A stretch of 64,000 bases of DNA from Desulfosediminicola flagellatus (lineage in GTDB: Bacteria > Desulfobacterota > Desulfobulbia > Desulfobulbales > Desulfocapsaceae): contig NZ_CP050698.1 in NCBI RefSeq assembly GCF_005116655.2, positions 4,566,001 through 4,630,000 on the forward strand. Direction: 5' to 3'. A model generated the notes under the pieces. It was not told the DNA's origin and searched no databases. It saw only the letters and a program-made list of their open reading frames with translations. The position numbers and the translations under genes were made by a program. This document shows, in pieces, positions 54,469-63,391 of the stretch (its first letter is position 1; every line of letters begins with the position of its first letter).

Positions 54469-57400
54469 ATGATCAGACAGATATTCACTTTTTTTCTATG
54501 TCTTGGTTGTGCTGCAGCTCTGGCTACTTGTGGAAGTCTCTACTGGCTTATCGTGGTGAACCCTGGAACCGAAATAGAGATCAGCAATATTGAAAATATT
54601 CTCGGCAAGGAAAGCCCTGTATTTTATAGAGACAACGTGACTAAATTAGGAGTCTTTTTTGACCAGGCACATCGTCAGTATGTAAGGTATGGCGATATAC
54701 CTGTCTCTTTCGTAGATGCTCTGATTGCCGCTGAAGATAACAGCTTTTTTAAACATTTTGGCTTTGATGTGTTTGGCATTGCCCGGGCCGCGTTAAAAAA
54801 CATCGAGGCAGGCAAGGTAGTTCAGGGAGGTAGTACCCTGACTCAGCAGGCTGCCAAAAACCTGTTTAAACGTACAGGCCGGTCGTTTAAGGCCAAGGCC
54901 AGGGAACTGCTGTTTGCCCTCAGGCTCGAATATCGCTACCCCAAAGAAAAAATTTTCGAATTTTATGCCAATCAGTTCTATGTAAGCGGTAACGGACATG
55001 GGCTCGGGGTGGCTGCACGCTATTATTTTGACAAAAATCCGAGTGAACTGAATCTCGTCGAATGTGCGTTTATAGCCGGCAGTGTCAAGCGGCCGAATTA
55101 TTACAACCCATTCACTAAGAAGAGTAAGGAGGACGAGGAGCTTGCCAGGGATAGGGGCGCAGGCAGGATGCGGTATGTGCTTAACAAAATGCTGGAGCTG
55201 GAGATGATTGATCAGCAGCTCTACAGTGAAGCACTATCCGCCCCCCTCTCATTCAAACAGGGCCAGGTCGGTTATTCGCTCGATTACGTGATGGAAATGG
55301 TTAAAGATGCCGTCTCCTCCACAGAGGTTCTGGCCGAGCTTAAAAAAAACGGGATCGACAACGTCTCCACTTCCGGTATCAGGATTGTCACTACTGTCGA
55401 TAAAAATACCCAGGAAAATGCGCTGTACGCGCTCCGTCACGATCTCTCGCGTCTTGATGTCATGCTGCGCGGCTATGAACGTGAAGAGGTTCAGGCTGAG
55501 TATGCCGAAATAGATTATACGGGAGACAACAAACTCGTGCCCGGAGCATTTCTTTTTGGCACTATAACCTGTGTCAGCGGCAAAGGGGACGAGGTGGAAG
55601 TGACGGTAGATTTCGCGAAAATACAAAGCTCGGCTACCATCGACAATACAGGGCTTGCCAGGATTGTTGCGGCACGGGTCAAGTGGCTGAAAAACCTGTG
55701 GGCACAAGCAGCGAAGAAAGACTCCGACCACCTGGTGAAGCAATTGCGGGTTGGAGATCGTATCTGGGTAAGTGTACGTGAGGTAACATCTAGTGGCAAG
55801 GTCTTCCTCGAGTTAGAGAAATACCCGCAAGTTCAGGGCGCCGCCATGGTTATGAAAGACGGTGCAATACGTGCAATGGTCGGTGGTACAGAAAACAGAT
55901 TCTATAACCGTGCGGTTTATGCCAAGCGCAGTATGGGCTCCTCTTTTAAACCGTTTGTCTTTGCGGCAGCCATGCAGTTGGGCTGGAGCAGCAGTGACCT
56001 TCTGCGGAATTCCCGTGACGTCTTTGTGTTCCACAATCAGCCCTATTTCCCAAGACCTGACCATATCAGCCCGTATGAAAAAGTTTCCATGAACTGGGCC
56101 GGAGTCAAATCGGAAAACCTTGCATCTGTCTGGCTTCTCACGCATCTTTGTGATCAAATAGACCCTGTTCAGTTTCGCGACCTGGCCGATCACCTTGGCC
56201 TGACGCCGAGAAATATTGACGGCCAGGCGGAGCCATATAGTGCCTACCGCAGCCGCATCCGTGATCGCTACGGAATAGTCGTGAACAGTGATGTCCTCCG
56301 CAAAGCTGCATATGAGGCAGTGGTGCGAAACAGTGAAGCGGACTTCATGCAGGAGGACATGGCCGAAGAATATACGTTTTTCACCTCTCTTCATTATGGT
56401 CTGGGTTTTGAATCATTCAGCGAACAAATCGACGAAGATCTTGCTGCCGCGACCCAACTTAAAGATCATGAACGCAGGGAACTGCTACTCAGAAAACAAC
56501 TGCTCAGCAAAAACTTTCTGGTACTTGAGGAGCTACGAGGCCAGCTTCTTTTGTACCGCAATTTGATCGATCACCCACTCGGCTCTTTCAGACCATCTCT
56601 GTATTCTGATGATACGGAGGGGGCTGAACTCTATTATGATCATGCAAAAAAAAGATATGTTTTTCAACTGACAGATAGTATCAGTTCCGGCTTGGATATG
56701 GTCAATAGAGGAAAACTGAATACTGGGCTCGCCAGTCTGAGTGAGCAGGAACAAAACGGATTCTGGCAGGATGTGCTACTCAACGGTGAGGTCTCTGTCC
56801 AGGCTTTTGACCTGCTGGGACGTCAGATGGAAGCTGAATTGCAGCGATTACAGGATGAATTGCCCTATAGTTTTGAAGTTCTTTCTGAGGTTAAAGATTT
56901 CAGGATCTATGTTGGCTTAGAATATCTCATTGCGTTGGCAAAGGAGATGGGCATTAAAAGCAAGCTCGAGCCAGTCCTGTCGTTTCCGCTTGGATCAAAT
57001 GTCGTGAGTTTACTGGAAGCCACCCGTATGTACGAGGCTATAATCACAGGAAAGTTGACAACCTATGGCGGGAATGCGAAAAGCGAGAATATTGACAGTC
57101 TGCTGATTATTGATCGAATTGAATCCGAAGAAGGAAAGGTACTATATCGACCTGAACGGTATGAAAAACAGATTTTGAGTGAGAAAGGGAGAATGGGTGT
57201 TGGGCATATCCTTGAAAATGTAGTGAAATTCGGTACAGGGCGCAGGGCAGATAAAATGGTCAGCCTGGGTGCTATACAGGACAAGAATTTAGACACTTTC
57301 AAACTTTCGGTACCGCTACTTGGTAAGACAGGAACAGCCAACCGCTATACTAATGCTTCATTTTTTGGGTATTTACCCGGGATGACTGCAGAGGCAAATG

Positions 57401-57789
57401 CGATGGCAGCCAAAGGCGGATATGCAGTAGGAGCCTATGTTGGTTATGATGATAACTCGTCAATGCGCAAATCAAGCATCAAGATCAGCGGTGCTACGGG
57501 CGCATTGCCCACCTGGATAAGTATTGTTAATGAGCTGTTAAGGGAACATGATTATGCGGAGACTTTTGATCCCGCGTCGCTATCGTTTGACGGTTTACAG
57601 CTCAAACGTGAAAACAGTGGACAAATCAACCTGGCCGTCAATCCTGACAATGGGGGTGTATTGTACGATCCCGCAAGATATGCCAGTGCAACCAATCGCT
57701 ATCAGCCATCCATTCTTACCTTTGGAAACCTCTCTGAGACCGGCAAATTTTCACCGGAAAGGATGTATGAGCCATACTGGCGAAGGTGA
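54469..57789 (+). CDS. Large class A penicillin-binding protein (bifunctional transglycosylase/transpeptidase)
   Basis: 1106 residues. N-terminal membrane anchor (about 7-30). Glycosyltransferase-51 domain with catalytic E89 in AAEDNSFFKHFGFD and GGSTLTQQAAKNLF, KIFEFYANQFYVSGNGHGLG. The transpeptidase domain has SxxK at about 491 (MGSSFKPF), SxN at about 548 (KSENLASVW) and KTGT at about 953 (LLGKTGTANRY). About 400 residues separate SxN and KTG, against roughly 130 in classical enzymes; the extra segment (about 590-835) is predicted helical with charged runs. It synthesises and crosslinks peptidoglycan. It follows the tad locus by 237 bp on the same strand, with its own apparent upstream region. 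Confidence 0.9.
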   Translation: MIRQIFTFFLCLGCAAALATCGSLYWLIVVNPGTEIEISNIENILGKESPVFYRDNVTKLGVFFDQAHRQYVRYGDIPVSFVDALIAAEDNSFFKHFGFDVFGIARAALKNIEAGKVVQGGSTLTQQAAKNLFKRTGRSFKAKARELLFALRLEYRYPKEKIFEFYANQFYVSGNGHGLGVAARYYFDKNPSELNLVECAFIAGSVKRPNYYNPFTKKSKEDEELARDRGAGRMRYVLNKMLELEMIDQQLYSEALSAPLSFKQGQVGYSLDYVMEMVKDAVSSTEVLAELKKNGIDNVSTSGIRIVTTVDKNTQENALYALRHDLSRLDVMLRGYEREEVQAEYAEIDYTGDNKLVPGAFLFGTITCVSGKGDEVEVTVDFAKIQSSATIDNTGLARIVAARVKWLKNLWAQAAKKDSDHLVKQLRVGDRIWVSVREVTSSGKVFLELEKYPQVQGAAMVMKDGAIRAMVGGTENRFYNRAVYAKRSMGSSFKPFVFAAAMQLGWSSSDLLRNSRDVFVFHNQPYFPRPDHISPYEKVSMNWAGVKSENLASVWLLTHLCDQIDPVQFRDLADHLGLTPRNIDGQAEPYSAYRSRIRDRYGIVVNSDVLRKAAYEAVVRNSEADFMQEDMAEEYTFFTSLHYGLGFESFSEQIDEDLAAATQLKDHERRELLLRKQLLSKNFLVLEELRGQLLLYRNLIDHPLGSFRPSLYSDDTEGAELYYDHAKKRYVFQLTDSISSGLDMVNRGKLNTGLASLSEQEQNGFWQDVLLNGEVSVQAFDLLGRQMEAELQRLQDELPYSFEVLSEVKDFRIYVGLEYLIALAKEMGIKSKLEPVLSFPLGSNVVSLLEATRMYEAIITGKLTTYGGNAKSENIDSLLIIDRIESEEGKVLYRPERYEKQILSEKGRMGVGHILENVVKFGTGRRADKMVSLGAIQDKNLDTFKLSVPLLGKTGTANRYTNASFFGYLPGMTAEANAMAAKGGYAVGAYVGYDDNSSMRKSSIKISGATGALPTWISIVNELLREHDYAETFDPASLSFDGLQLKRENSGQINLAVNPDNGGVLYDPARYASATNRYQPSILTFGNLSETGKFSPERMYEPYWRR

Positions 57790-57858
57790 CAGGCTGGTAA
57801 TGCCAATATGCTTTATGTATTTTGGGCAAGCTTAAAAAACAGCAGGCAAGTTCAACAG

Positions 57859-58509
57859 CTATTTTGAGATAAAAATCTCATCCAAAACAAACTTTTCAAC
57901 AGCATTACCCACCTGGCTACTCACCTGAACCATCTTTTCCGCAACCTGTTTTCCTTTAATTGGTCGATACCGCTCCAGACCGGGAATGCAGCATACAGCT
58001 GGCAGAACAGCCGAAGCAATTTTTTCACCTAATCTCACTTTAGACCTTTCTCCAACAAGCAATGATGGCTGAAAAATACTTACACGCGGAAAGCCCAACT
58101 GAAGCACCTTTTGCTCAAGCTCACCTTTCATCTGCAAATATGCGTTAGAACTTTTTTCGTTAGCACCTGATGAAGATACCAGCAGATAATGGTGCACACC
58201 GTTCTGCGATGCAAGTTGAGCAACTTTAAGTTGGTAATCAAGATCGACTATTCGTTGCGCTGCTACTGAACCTGCAGCACGACGCGTCGTTCCGAGACAC
58301 GAGAAGAGCATATCCCCTTCGAATAACAAAGAGTACGAATCCAGATCATCAAAATCGACAATCGAGTTTTCTACCTTGCTGCTGGGATGCTCCGCAACCC
58401 GTCTGGTTAAGGTGATGATTGTATCAATGTGATCAGCCTCAGCGAGCTGATTTACAACTTCACGTCCAACCACACCTGTTGCACCAATAACTATTGCCGT
58501 TTTCCCCAT
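57859..58509 (-). CDS. NAD(P)-binding Rossmann protein, HTATIP2/YbjT-like
   Basis: 216 residues. N-terminal dinucleotide motif VIGATGVVGREVVNQL, then CLGTTRRAAGS, YLLVSSSGAN and IFQPSLLVGERSKVRLGE. This pattern fits atypical short-chain dehydrogenase-like proteins of the NmrA/HTATIP2 group, which often lack a clear substrate. Monocistronic, convergent with the penicillin-binding protein gene. Confidence 0.82.
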   Translation of the reverse strand: MGKTAIVIGATGVVGREVVNQLAEADHIDTIITLTRRVAEHPSSKVENSIVDFDDLDSYSLLFEGDMLFSCLGTTRRAAGSVAAQRIVDLDYQLKVAQLASQNGVHHYLLVSSSGANEKSSNAYLQMKGELEQKVLQLGFPRVSIFQPSLLVGERSKVRLGEKIASAVLPAVCCIPGLERYRPIKGKQVAEKMVQVSSQVGNAVEKFVLDEIFISK

Positions 58510-58756
58510 AACTATTCCTTTTAGAAGTTGGTACTGTAGAGCAGAGTATCATCTACTGAACGTCCATCAGATGACTCAACACATAAAATATATCGCAAAT
58601 ATTTCCAGGTGCTCTTATGTTTTGATTAATAAAAAAGATATTGCACTGTTTTGGTCATACTATCACCATCACACGTTACGCAGTCGCCCTTTTGGTTTCT
58701 CAGGGTGTGTATAGATATTTTACCCTATAATAAGAGTATTCAATCAAATAAAAAAT

Positions 58757-59014
58757 ATGAAAAATATAACAATTTATTCAACAACCCGCTGTCCATACTG
58801 CATAAAAGCCAAAGCTCTGTTTGATCGTAAAAACCTGAGCTATGAAGAAATCGATGTAACGGGTGATGACGAGGCACGATCTGAGCTTATCAAGAAAGCA
58901 AACGGATTGCGCACAGTCCCCCAAATATTCATTGGGGACAAGCATGTCGGTGGCTGCGATGACATTTATCTGCTCGACAGCAAAGGTGAACTCGACAAGC
59001 TCATCGAAGAATAG
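58757..59014 (+). CDS. grxC: Glutaredoxin (GrxC type)
   Basis: 85 residues, thioredoxin-fold dithiol glutaredoxin with active site TRCPYCIKAK, cis-proline region LRTVPQIFIGD and GGCDDIYLLD. It reduces disulfides or glutathione-mixed disulfides in the cytoplasm. The ATG at 58757 lacks a strong ribosome site, but homology begins there. Confidence 0.95.
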   Translation: MKNITIYSTTRCPYCIKAKALFDRKNLSYEEIDVTGDDEARSELIKKANGLRTVPQIFIGDKHVGGCDDIYLLDSKGELDKLIEE

Positions 59015-59119
59015 CCGTTCACCGACAGCCTCTCATAAAACCCTACATATTGCTTTCTTTTAAGTAACATCGCAAATGGATCTCAGCAAAAGCATTACCA
59101 CGATCCATTTGCCTGAACC

Positions 59120-59629
59120 TCAGTTCCGGGGAGAGGATATCTGTATAGAGTCGAGTTCAGGGAATGTCACGCCTGTAAGCTGCTCAGATTTACGCCAAAG
59201 CTCTTCAGTAATTGATGCATCATGAGATAGCTCACTGGACTTTACTTTTTTAGGGTAACCACGTATCTCACGGAAGCCTTCATAGCCGAAATAATCTCCT
59301 CCCTGTACCTCGCCAGCTGTCGCTGCGTAGAGTGTAGGCAAGGCACCCATGGGTATTGACTGCGCAAAGAAGTGATTAAGAAATGAAGTTAACGGGGTAT
59401 GACGCTGCAATTCAGTATCCGTCCAACCTGGATGAGCTGCTACAAATAGTATACCGTAGCCGTCACCGCCATATCGCTTCTGAAGCTCATAGGTGAAATA
59501 GAGATTGGCAATTTTGCTTGCTCCGTAAGCATGCCATTTCTTATATTTTTGAGTTTCCCAAAGTGAATCAGCAAGATCAATCTTCCCAAATTTGTGGGCA
59601 AGACTGCTGAGATTAAAGACATTAACGAC
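59120..59629 (-). pseudogene. Short-chain dehydrogenase/reductase, C-terminal remnant
   Basis: An open frame without a start codon reads VVNVFNLSSLAHKFGKIDLA, KWHAYGASKIANLYFTYELQ (the SDR catalytic YxxxK), VAAHPGWTDTELQRHTP and continues to a normal-looking end. About 115 residues of the N-terminal Rossmann part are missing; a TGA lies just before the frame at 59630-59632. The pattern resembles the retinol-dehydrogenase/protochlorophyllide-reductase-like SDR group. It is a 5'-truncated gene. Confidence 0.75.
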
Positions 59630-59681
59630 TCACCTTAATGACCTCAGTACACTTTCATTCGACTACCTGATGAAAAAATCC

Positions 59682-60824
59682 TTAACGATATACACCTGCC
59701 ACTTCAGACTTAACACTCTCCATATTCTCATCCCTCAACGGTGCCCACCACAACTCGACCGTCAGTGGCTTCTCATAATCAACAACCTGGCCAATCACCG
59801 GCACAGAAAGATGAACATTTTTAATCCATGCTTCAGAGATAAGTCGATCAATCGGTTCATACCAGGCATGAAGAGCGAGATTAAATGTAGCCCAATGAAT
59901 AGGTTGCAGAATTTTTCCTTTCAGATCGATAAATGCCTGGACAGTCTGTTCGGGAAACATATGAATGTTCGACCAGCTCTCGTTATAGGCACCACATTCC
60001 AGAAAAGTTATGTCAAATGGTCCATACTTTTCACCAATATCCTTAAAGCCCTCAAAATAGCCAGTATCACCACTGAAAAACACATTGTGATTTGGAGTTT
60101 TAATTACCCATGAGGCCCAGAGCGTGCTGTTTCTATCGGTAAGTCCCCTGCCGGAAAAATGCTGGGATGGTGTTGCTGCTATAATAAGATTACCTAATGG
60201 ATTGAATTCATCCCACCAGTTCAGTTCTACAATCTTCTCTTGGGGAACTCCCCACTTCAACAATCGCTCTCCAACTCTCAGAGGCACCACAAAAACAGAA
60301 GTCTTTTCAATCAACCTTTTCACAGAATATTTATTCAGATGGTCATAGTGATCATGCGAGATTATCACCACATCTACTGATACCAGATCTTCGACCTTCA
60401 ATGGCAACTTCGTGTTGAACCGGCTTGGACCGACAATGGATACTTTACGCTCAAAAACCGGGTCGGTCAGGATTGAGTAACCGTCAATGTTGATGAGCAT
60501 CGAAGAATGTCCAAGCCACGAAGCTTTAAGCGTTTGTTTGCTATCAGCAAAAAGCTCTGCAGGTTGCAGAATCTGTTGTGGTAATGGGCTCTTTGGAACC
60601 TTTTCCCCTTTTTCAAAAAAGAATTTCCAGTACATGTTCATACTCTTTTTAAAACTCCCTTTATTCATAACGGTTACACTCTCAAATTTTCGATTCTTTG
60701 TATTATCGTGAATACCATTTTCAGATGCTGATGATAGTAATTTGGTAGAACTGTTTTCTCTTGCATGTACCATGAATTGAACTCCTGCCAATAATAGGAC
60801 GATTACTACTATGATCTTCTTCAT
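59682..60824 (-). CDS. Exported metallo-beta-lactamase-fold hydrolase (UlaG/NAPE-PLD-like)
   Basis: 380 residues with signal peptide MKKIIVVIVLLLAGVQFMVH-A. The MBL motif is VVIISHDHYDHLNKYSV, with further metal ligands in FFSGDTGYFEGF and a conserved LQPIHWATFNLALHAW. This resembles the group related to N-acyl-phosphatidylethanolamine phospholipase D; the substrate is unknown. It follows the TetR gene by 40 bp on the same strand. A perfect palindrome (60830-60845) lies five bases before the ATG in place of a ribosome site, pointing to repression by the neighbour. Confidence 0.85.
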   Translation of the reverse strand: MKKIIVVIVLLLAGVQFMVHARENSSTKLLSSASENGIHDNTKNRKFESVTVMNKGSFKKSMNMYWKFFFEKGEKVPKSPLPQQILQPAELFADSKQTLKASWLGHSSMLINIDGYSILTDPVFERKVSIVGPSRFNTKLPLKVEDLVSVDVVIISHDHYDHLNKYSVKRLIEKTSVFVVPLRVGERLLKWGVPQEKIVELNWWDEFNPLGNLIIAATPSQHFSGRGLTDRNSTLWASWVIKTPNHNVFFSGDTGYFEGFKDIGEKYGPFDITFLECGAYNESWSNIHMFPEQTVQAFIDLKGKILQPIHWATFNLALHAWYEPIDRLISEAWIKNVHLSVPVIGQVVDYEKPLTVELWWAPLRDENMESVKSEVAGVYR

Positions 60825-60829
60825 TACAT

Positions 60830-60845
60830 AAATGAACGTTCATTT
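60830..60845. promoter_or_regulatory. Palindromic TetR-type operator before the MBL-fold gene
   Basis: Perfect 16-bp palindrome AAATGAACGTTCATTT immediately upstream of the MBL start. It matches the palindrome near the TetR start at 61447-61460. Confidence 0.65.
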
Positions 60846-60864
60846 AATTTATACTCAAAAAAAA

Positions 60865-61437
60865 CTACAGTCTCAATGCATCCCAAGCCATGCGAAATGC
60901 TATTTCAATATTCTCTTCAGAAGATTCAAAACATTTACAATGATTAGGGTTGGCGAGAACCATGATGGGATGAATCATAAAGGCTCCAAATATATCCAGA
61001 TCGACATTCTTGATTATTTTCTGATCAATGCCCCTCTGAATAACCCGTATCAGCGGCTCGAAGGTTTCCTGAATCCGTAATTTATCTACCAGTTCACTGT
61101 AGGGAGAGTTTGCAAACTGCTCAGCATATCGAAACTCTTCACGATTTTTAGCCACATAAACAAAGGTATTATTCCAGACCCGGTGAAAGATGTCGCGCAC
61201 AGGCAACTCTTCATCAAAGCCCTCAAGCATCGCTGCCCCCATGCCCTGCTTTATTTCAACATAGGTTGAGACCAGAAGATCTTCCTTGTTTTTGAAATAG
61301 ATATAGAGCGTAGCTGGCGAAACACCTGCTTCTTTGGCTATTTTGGAGACGGAACTTGCAGCGAAACCAATAGTATTAACACATTTTATCGTTGCCAGAA
61401 AAAGCGCTTCCTGTTTTTTATCATCTTTCGTTCTCAT
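60865..61437 (-). CDS. TetR/AcrR family transcriptional repressor
   Basis: 190 residues. N-terminal helix-turn-helix: TIKCVNTIGFAASSVSKIAK then EAGVSPATLYIYFKNKEDLL, the TetR signature. The C-terminal ligand domain is diverse. It precedes and probably regulates the MBL-fold gene and itself: a palindrome AATRAACGTTCATT lies at both promoters (60830-60845 and 61447-61460). Confidence 0.9.
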   Translation of the reverse strand: MRTKDDKKQEALFLATIKCVNTIGFAASSVSKIAKEAGVSPATLYIYFKNKEDLLVSTYVEIKQGMGAAMLEGFDEELPVRDIFHRVWNNTFVYVAKNREEFRYAEQFANSPYSELVDKLRIQETFEPLIRVIQRGIDQKIIKNVDLDIFGAFMIHPIMVLANPNHCKCFESSEENIEIAFRMAWDALRL

Positions 61438-61446
61438 GCATTCTAT

Positions 61447-61460
61447 AATAAACGTTCATT
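61447..61460. promoter_or_regulatory. Palindromic TetR-type operator at the tetR promoter
   Basis: AATAAACGTTCATT, one mismatch from the palindrome at 60830-60845, lies 10 bp upstream of the TetR ATG (61437), as expected for autoregulation. Confidence 0.6.
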
Positions 61461-61640
61461 CACTTATGTCAATTTTTATTCTACGCGTATTTTGCAGATT
61501 ATTTTCACCTTCAACGTTTATGCATAGTTATTGATCTATTTAATGCGTACATTAATCAGCTAAAGACATGTGGCCCGAACTGAAACAAACAATCAGCACA
61601 TCTCTGGTGCTCTCAACATTCCTGAAAAAGATAAAAAATC

Positions 61641-62243
61641 ATGACTACCGAAAACAAATGGGATCTCAAATATAGTGAGGAAGGTTTCGCATATGGTACA
61701 CAGCCAAATGATTTTCTACGCCAGAACCTTCATCAATTGCCAGTGGGCGGACGCGTACTGTGCCTGGCAGAGGGTGAAGGAAGAAACAGCGTGTTCCTCG
61801 CCAAACAGGGTTTTGAGGTTGTTGCAGTCGACAGTTCTGCAGTCGGCCTTCAAAAAGCACAGGAGTTAGCCCGATCTGAGAAGGTGCAGATAACAACTAT
61901 TGTTGCAGATCTCGCCGAATTTACCGTTGAAGAAGCATTCTATGATGCTGTCATCTCAATATTCTGTCATCTCCCGTCACCAGTTCGTCAATTTGCTTAC
62001 GCTCAGGTGGTCAAAGGACTCAAAAAAGACGGCGTCCTGTTACTTGAAGGGTACACACCTGCCCAGCTTAAGAACAACACCGGTGGTCCGCCTAGTAAAG
62101 AACTGTTGTTGACTCTTGAAATACTGAAAAATGATTTCGCCTCACTCAACATCCTCCATGCTATCGAACTTGAACGGGATATCATAGAAGGACGACTGCA
62201 CACCGGGCCTGGAGCGGTGGTTCAGCTTATTGCGACAAAATAA
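61641..62243 (+). CDS. Class I SAM-dependent methyltransferase (TehB-like)
   Basis: 200 residues. N-terminal WDLKYSEEGFAYGTQPNDFL, SAM-binding motif I RVLCLAEGEGRNSVFLAKQG, acidic motif II VVAVDSS, and VISIFCHLPSPVRQFA. The pattern resembles small methyltransferases related to tellurite-resistance TehB; the acceptor is unknown. Cytoplasmic, apparently monocistronic. Confidence 0.85.
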   Translation: MTTENKWDLKYSEEGFAYGTQPNDFLRQNLHQLPVGGRVLCLAEGEGRNSVFLAKQGFEVVAVDSSAVGLQKAQELARSEKVQITTIVADLAEFTVEEAFYDAVISIFCHLPSPVRQFAYAQVVKGLKKDGVLLLEGYTPAQLKNNTGGPPSKELLLTLEILKNDFASLNILHAIELERDIIEGRLHTGPGAVVQLIATK

Positions 62244-62538
62244 TCGATCATTAGAAATTGGTTATGCACTGATTAAATCTCGTCTCATCATTAGCTGCCA
62301 CCTGCGCGTGAGTTAATCAGTATGTCAGGAAACCTTTGGAAAATACTTGACAGACTCCACCCTATTGACTAAAAAATTCACTGTCAGGAGTCCTTTTTTT
62401 CTCATGTTTTCGCATAATCGTATTTACCTGTTCAGAAAGGCAACCCAACGAATGCAGTCCTGTTAACAATCAGGATCTATTTTGCACCCGGTTCATCTTT
62501 TCTGACAACCATGAGGTTTTATTTTTTTTAAATTTTTC

Positions 62539-63369
62539 ATGTCAGAATTAACATCATCCTCTACGGATATTCTTGCAGTAGACAGCCACGTTCACCTCTA
62601 CAACTGGGTGAATCTTGTTCCCATGCTTGATGAAGCACTTTCATCATTTAAAAAAGCGGTGCAAGAAAAAAAAGAAGGGCAACCATTTTACGGTGTGCTT
62701 GTTCTCACAGAACCCAGGGACCGCGATACCTTTCCTAAACTGAGAGCTCAGCTTCAAACAGAGCAATCGTGTCGCCTCAGCAGTGACTGGACTCTTGAAA
62801 AAACCGGAGAATCAGTTTCACTTGCAGCAGTTCACGCAAATGGAGCAACACTCTTTCTCATTTCCGGACAGCAGGTGATTACCCGTGAGTCGCTCGAAGT
62901 ACTATCAATTGCAACAGAACAATCAATCCCGGATAAAATGAGTCTTGAAGAAACCATTTCCAGGATTCGCGACATAGACGGATACCCTGTGCTGCCCTGG
63001 GCTGTAGGAAAATGGCTGTTTGCGCGAGGGAAACACATCACCCGACTTATCAAGGCAAACCATGGCAAACCGCTTGCATTAGGCGATAACGGTGGAAGAC
63101 CCACATTCTGGAGTTCAGTAAGCCATTTCGACGCTGCTAAGCTTTACGATTTACCTATTCTAAACGGTACTGACCCACTACCAGCAAAGAGCACTAAGCG
63201 TATGGCAGGAAGTTACGGAACTATTATTTGCTATGCTTTTGACACAACCAGACCTGCCGCTTCACTGCTGGCAGCACTCAATGACAAATCCTGTGAGCGA
63301 ATCGGATATGGCGAATTAGAGGCACCTGCTGCCTTTGTTATCGATCAGATTTCCCTGAGACTCCCCTGA
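62539..63369 (+). CDS. Uncharacterised protein with metal-hydrolase-like motifs
   Basis: 276 residues. The N-terminal VDSHVHLYN resembles the HxH metal motif of amidohydrolase or PHP-type hydrolases, and GDNGGRPTFW/DLPILNGTDPLP appear later. No complete catalytic set is evident, so the family is unsure. It is 22 bp upstream of an FAD-linked glycerol-3-phosphate dehydrogenase gene and probably cotranscribed with it. The ribosome site is weak. Confidence 0.7.
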   Translation: MSELTSSSTDILAVDSHVHLYNWVNLVPMLDEALSSFKKAVQEKKEGQPFYGVLVLTEPRDRDTFPKLRAQLQTEQSCRLSSDWTLEKTGESVSLAAVHANGATLFLISGQQVITRESLEVLSIATEQSIPDKMSLEETISRIRDIDGYPVLPWAVGKWLFARGKHITRLIKANHGKPLALGDNGGRPTFWSSVSHFDAAKLYDLPILNGTDPLPAKSTKRMAGSYGTIICYAFDTTRPAASLLAALNDKSCERIGYGELEAPAAFVIDQISLRLP

Positions 63370-63391
63370 GAATAGAAGGACATCAATAACT

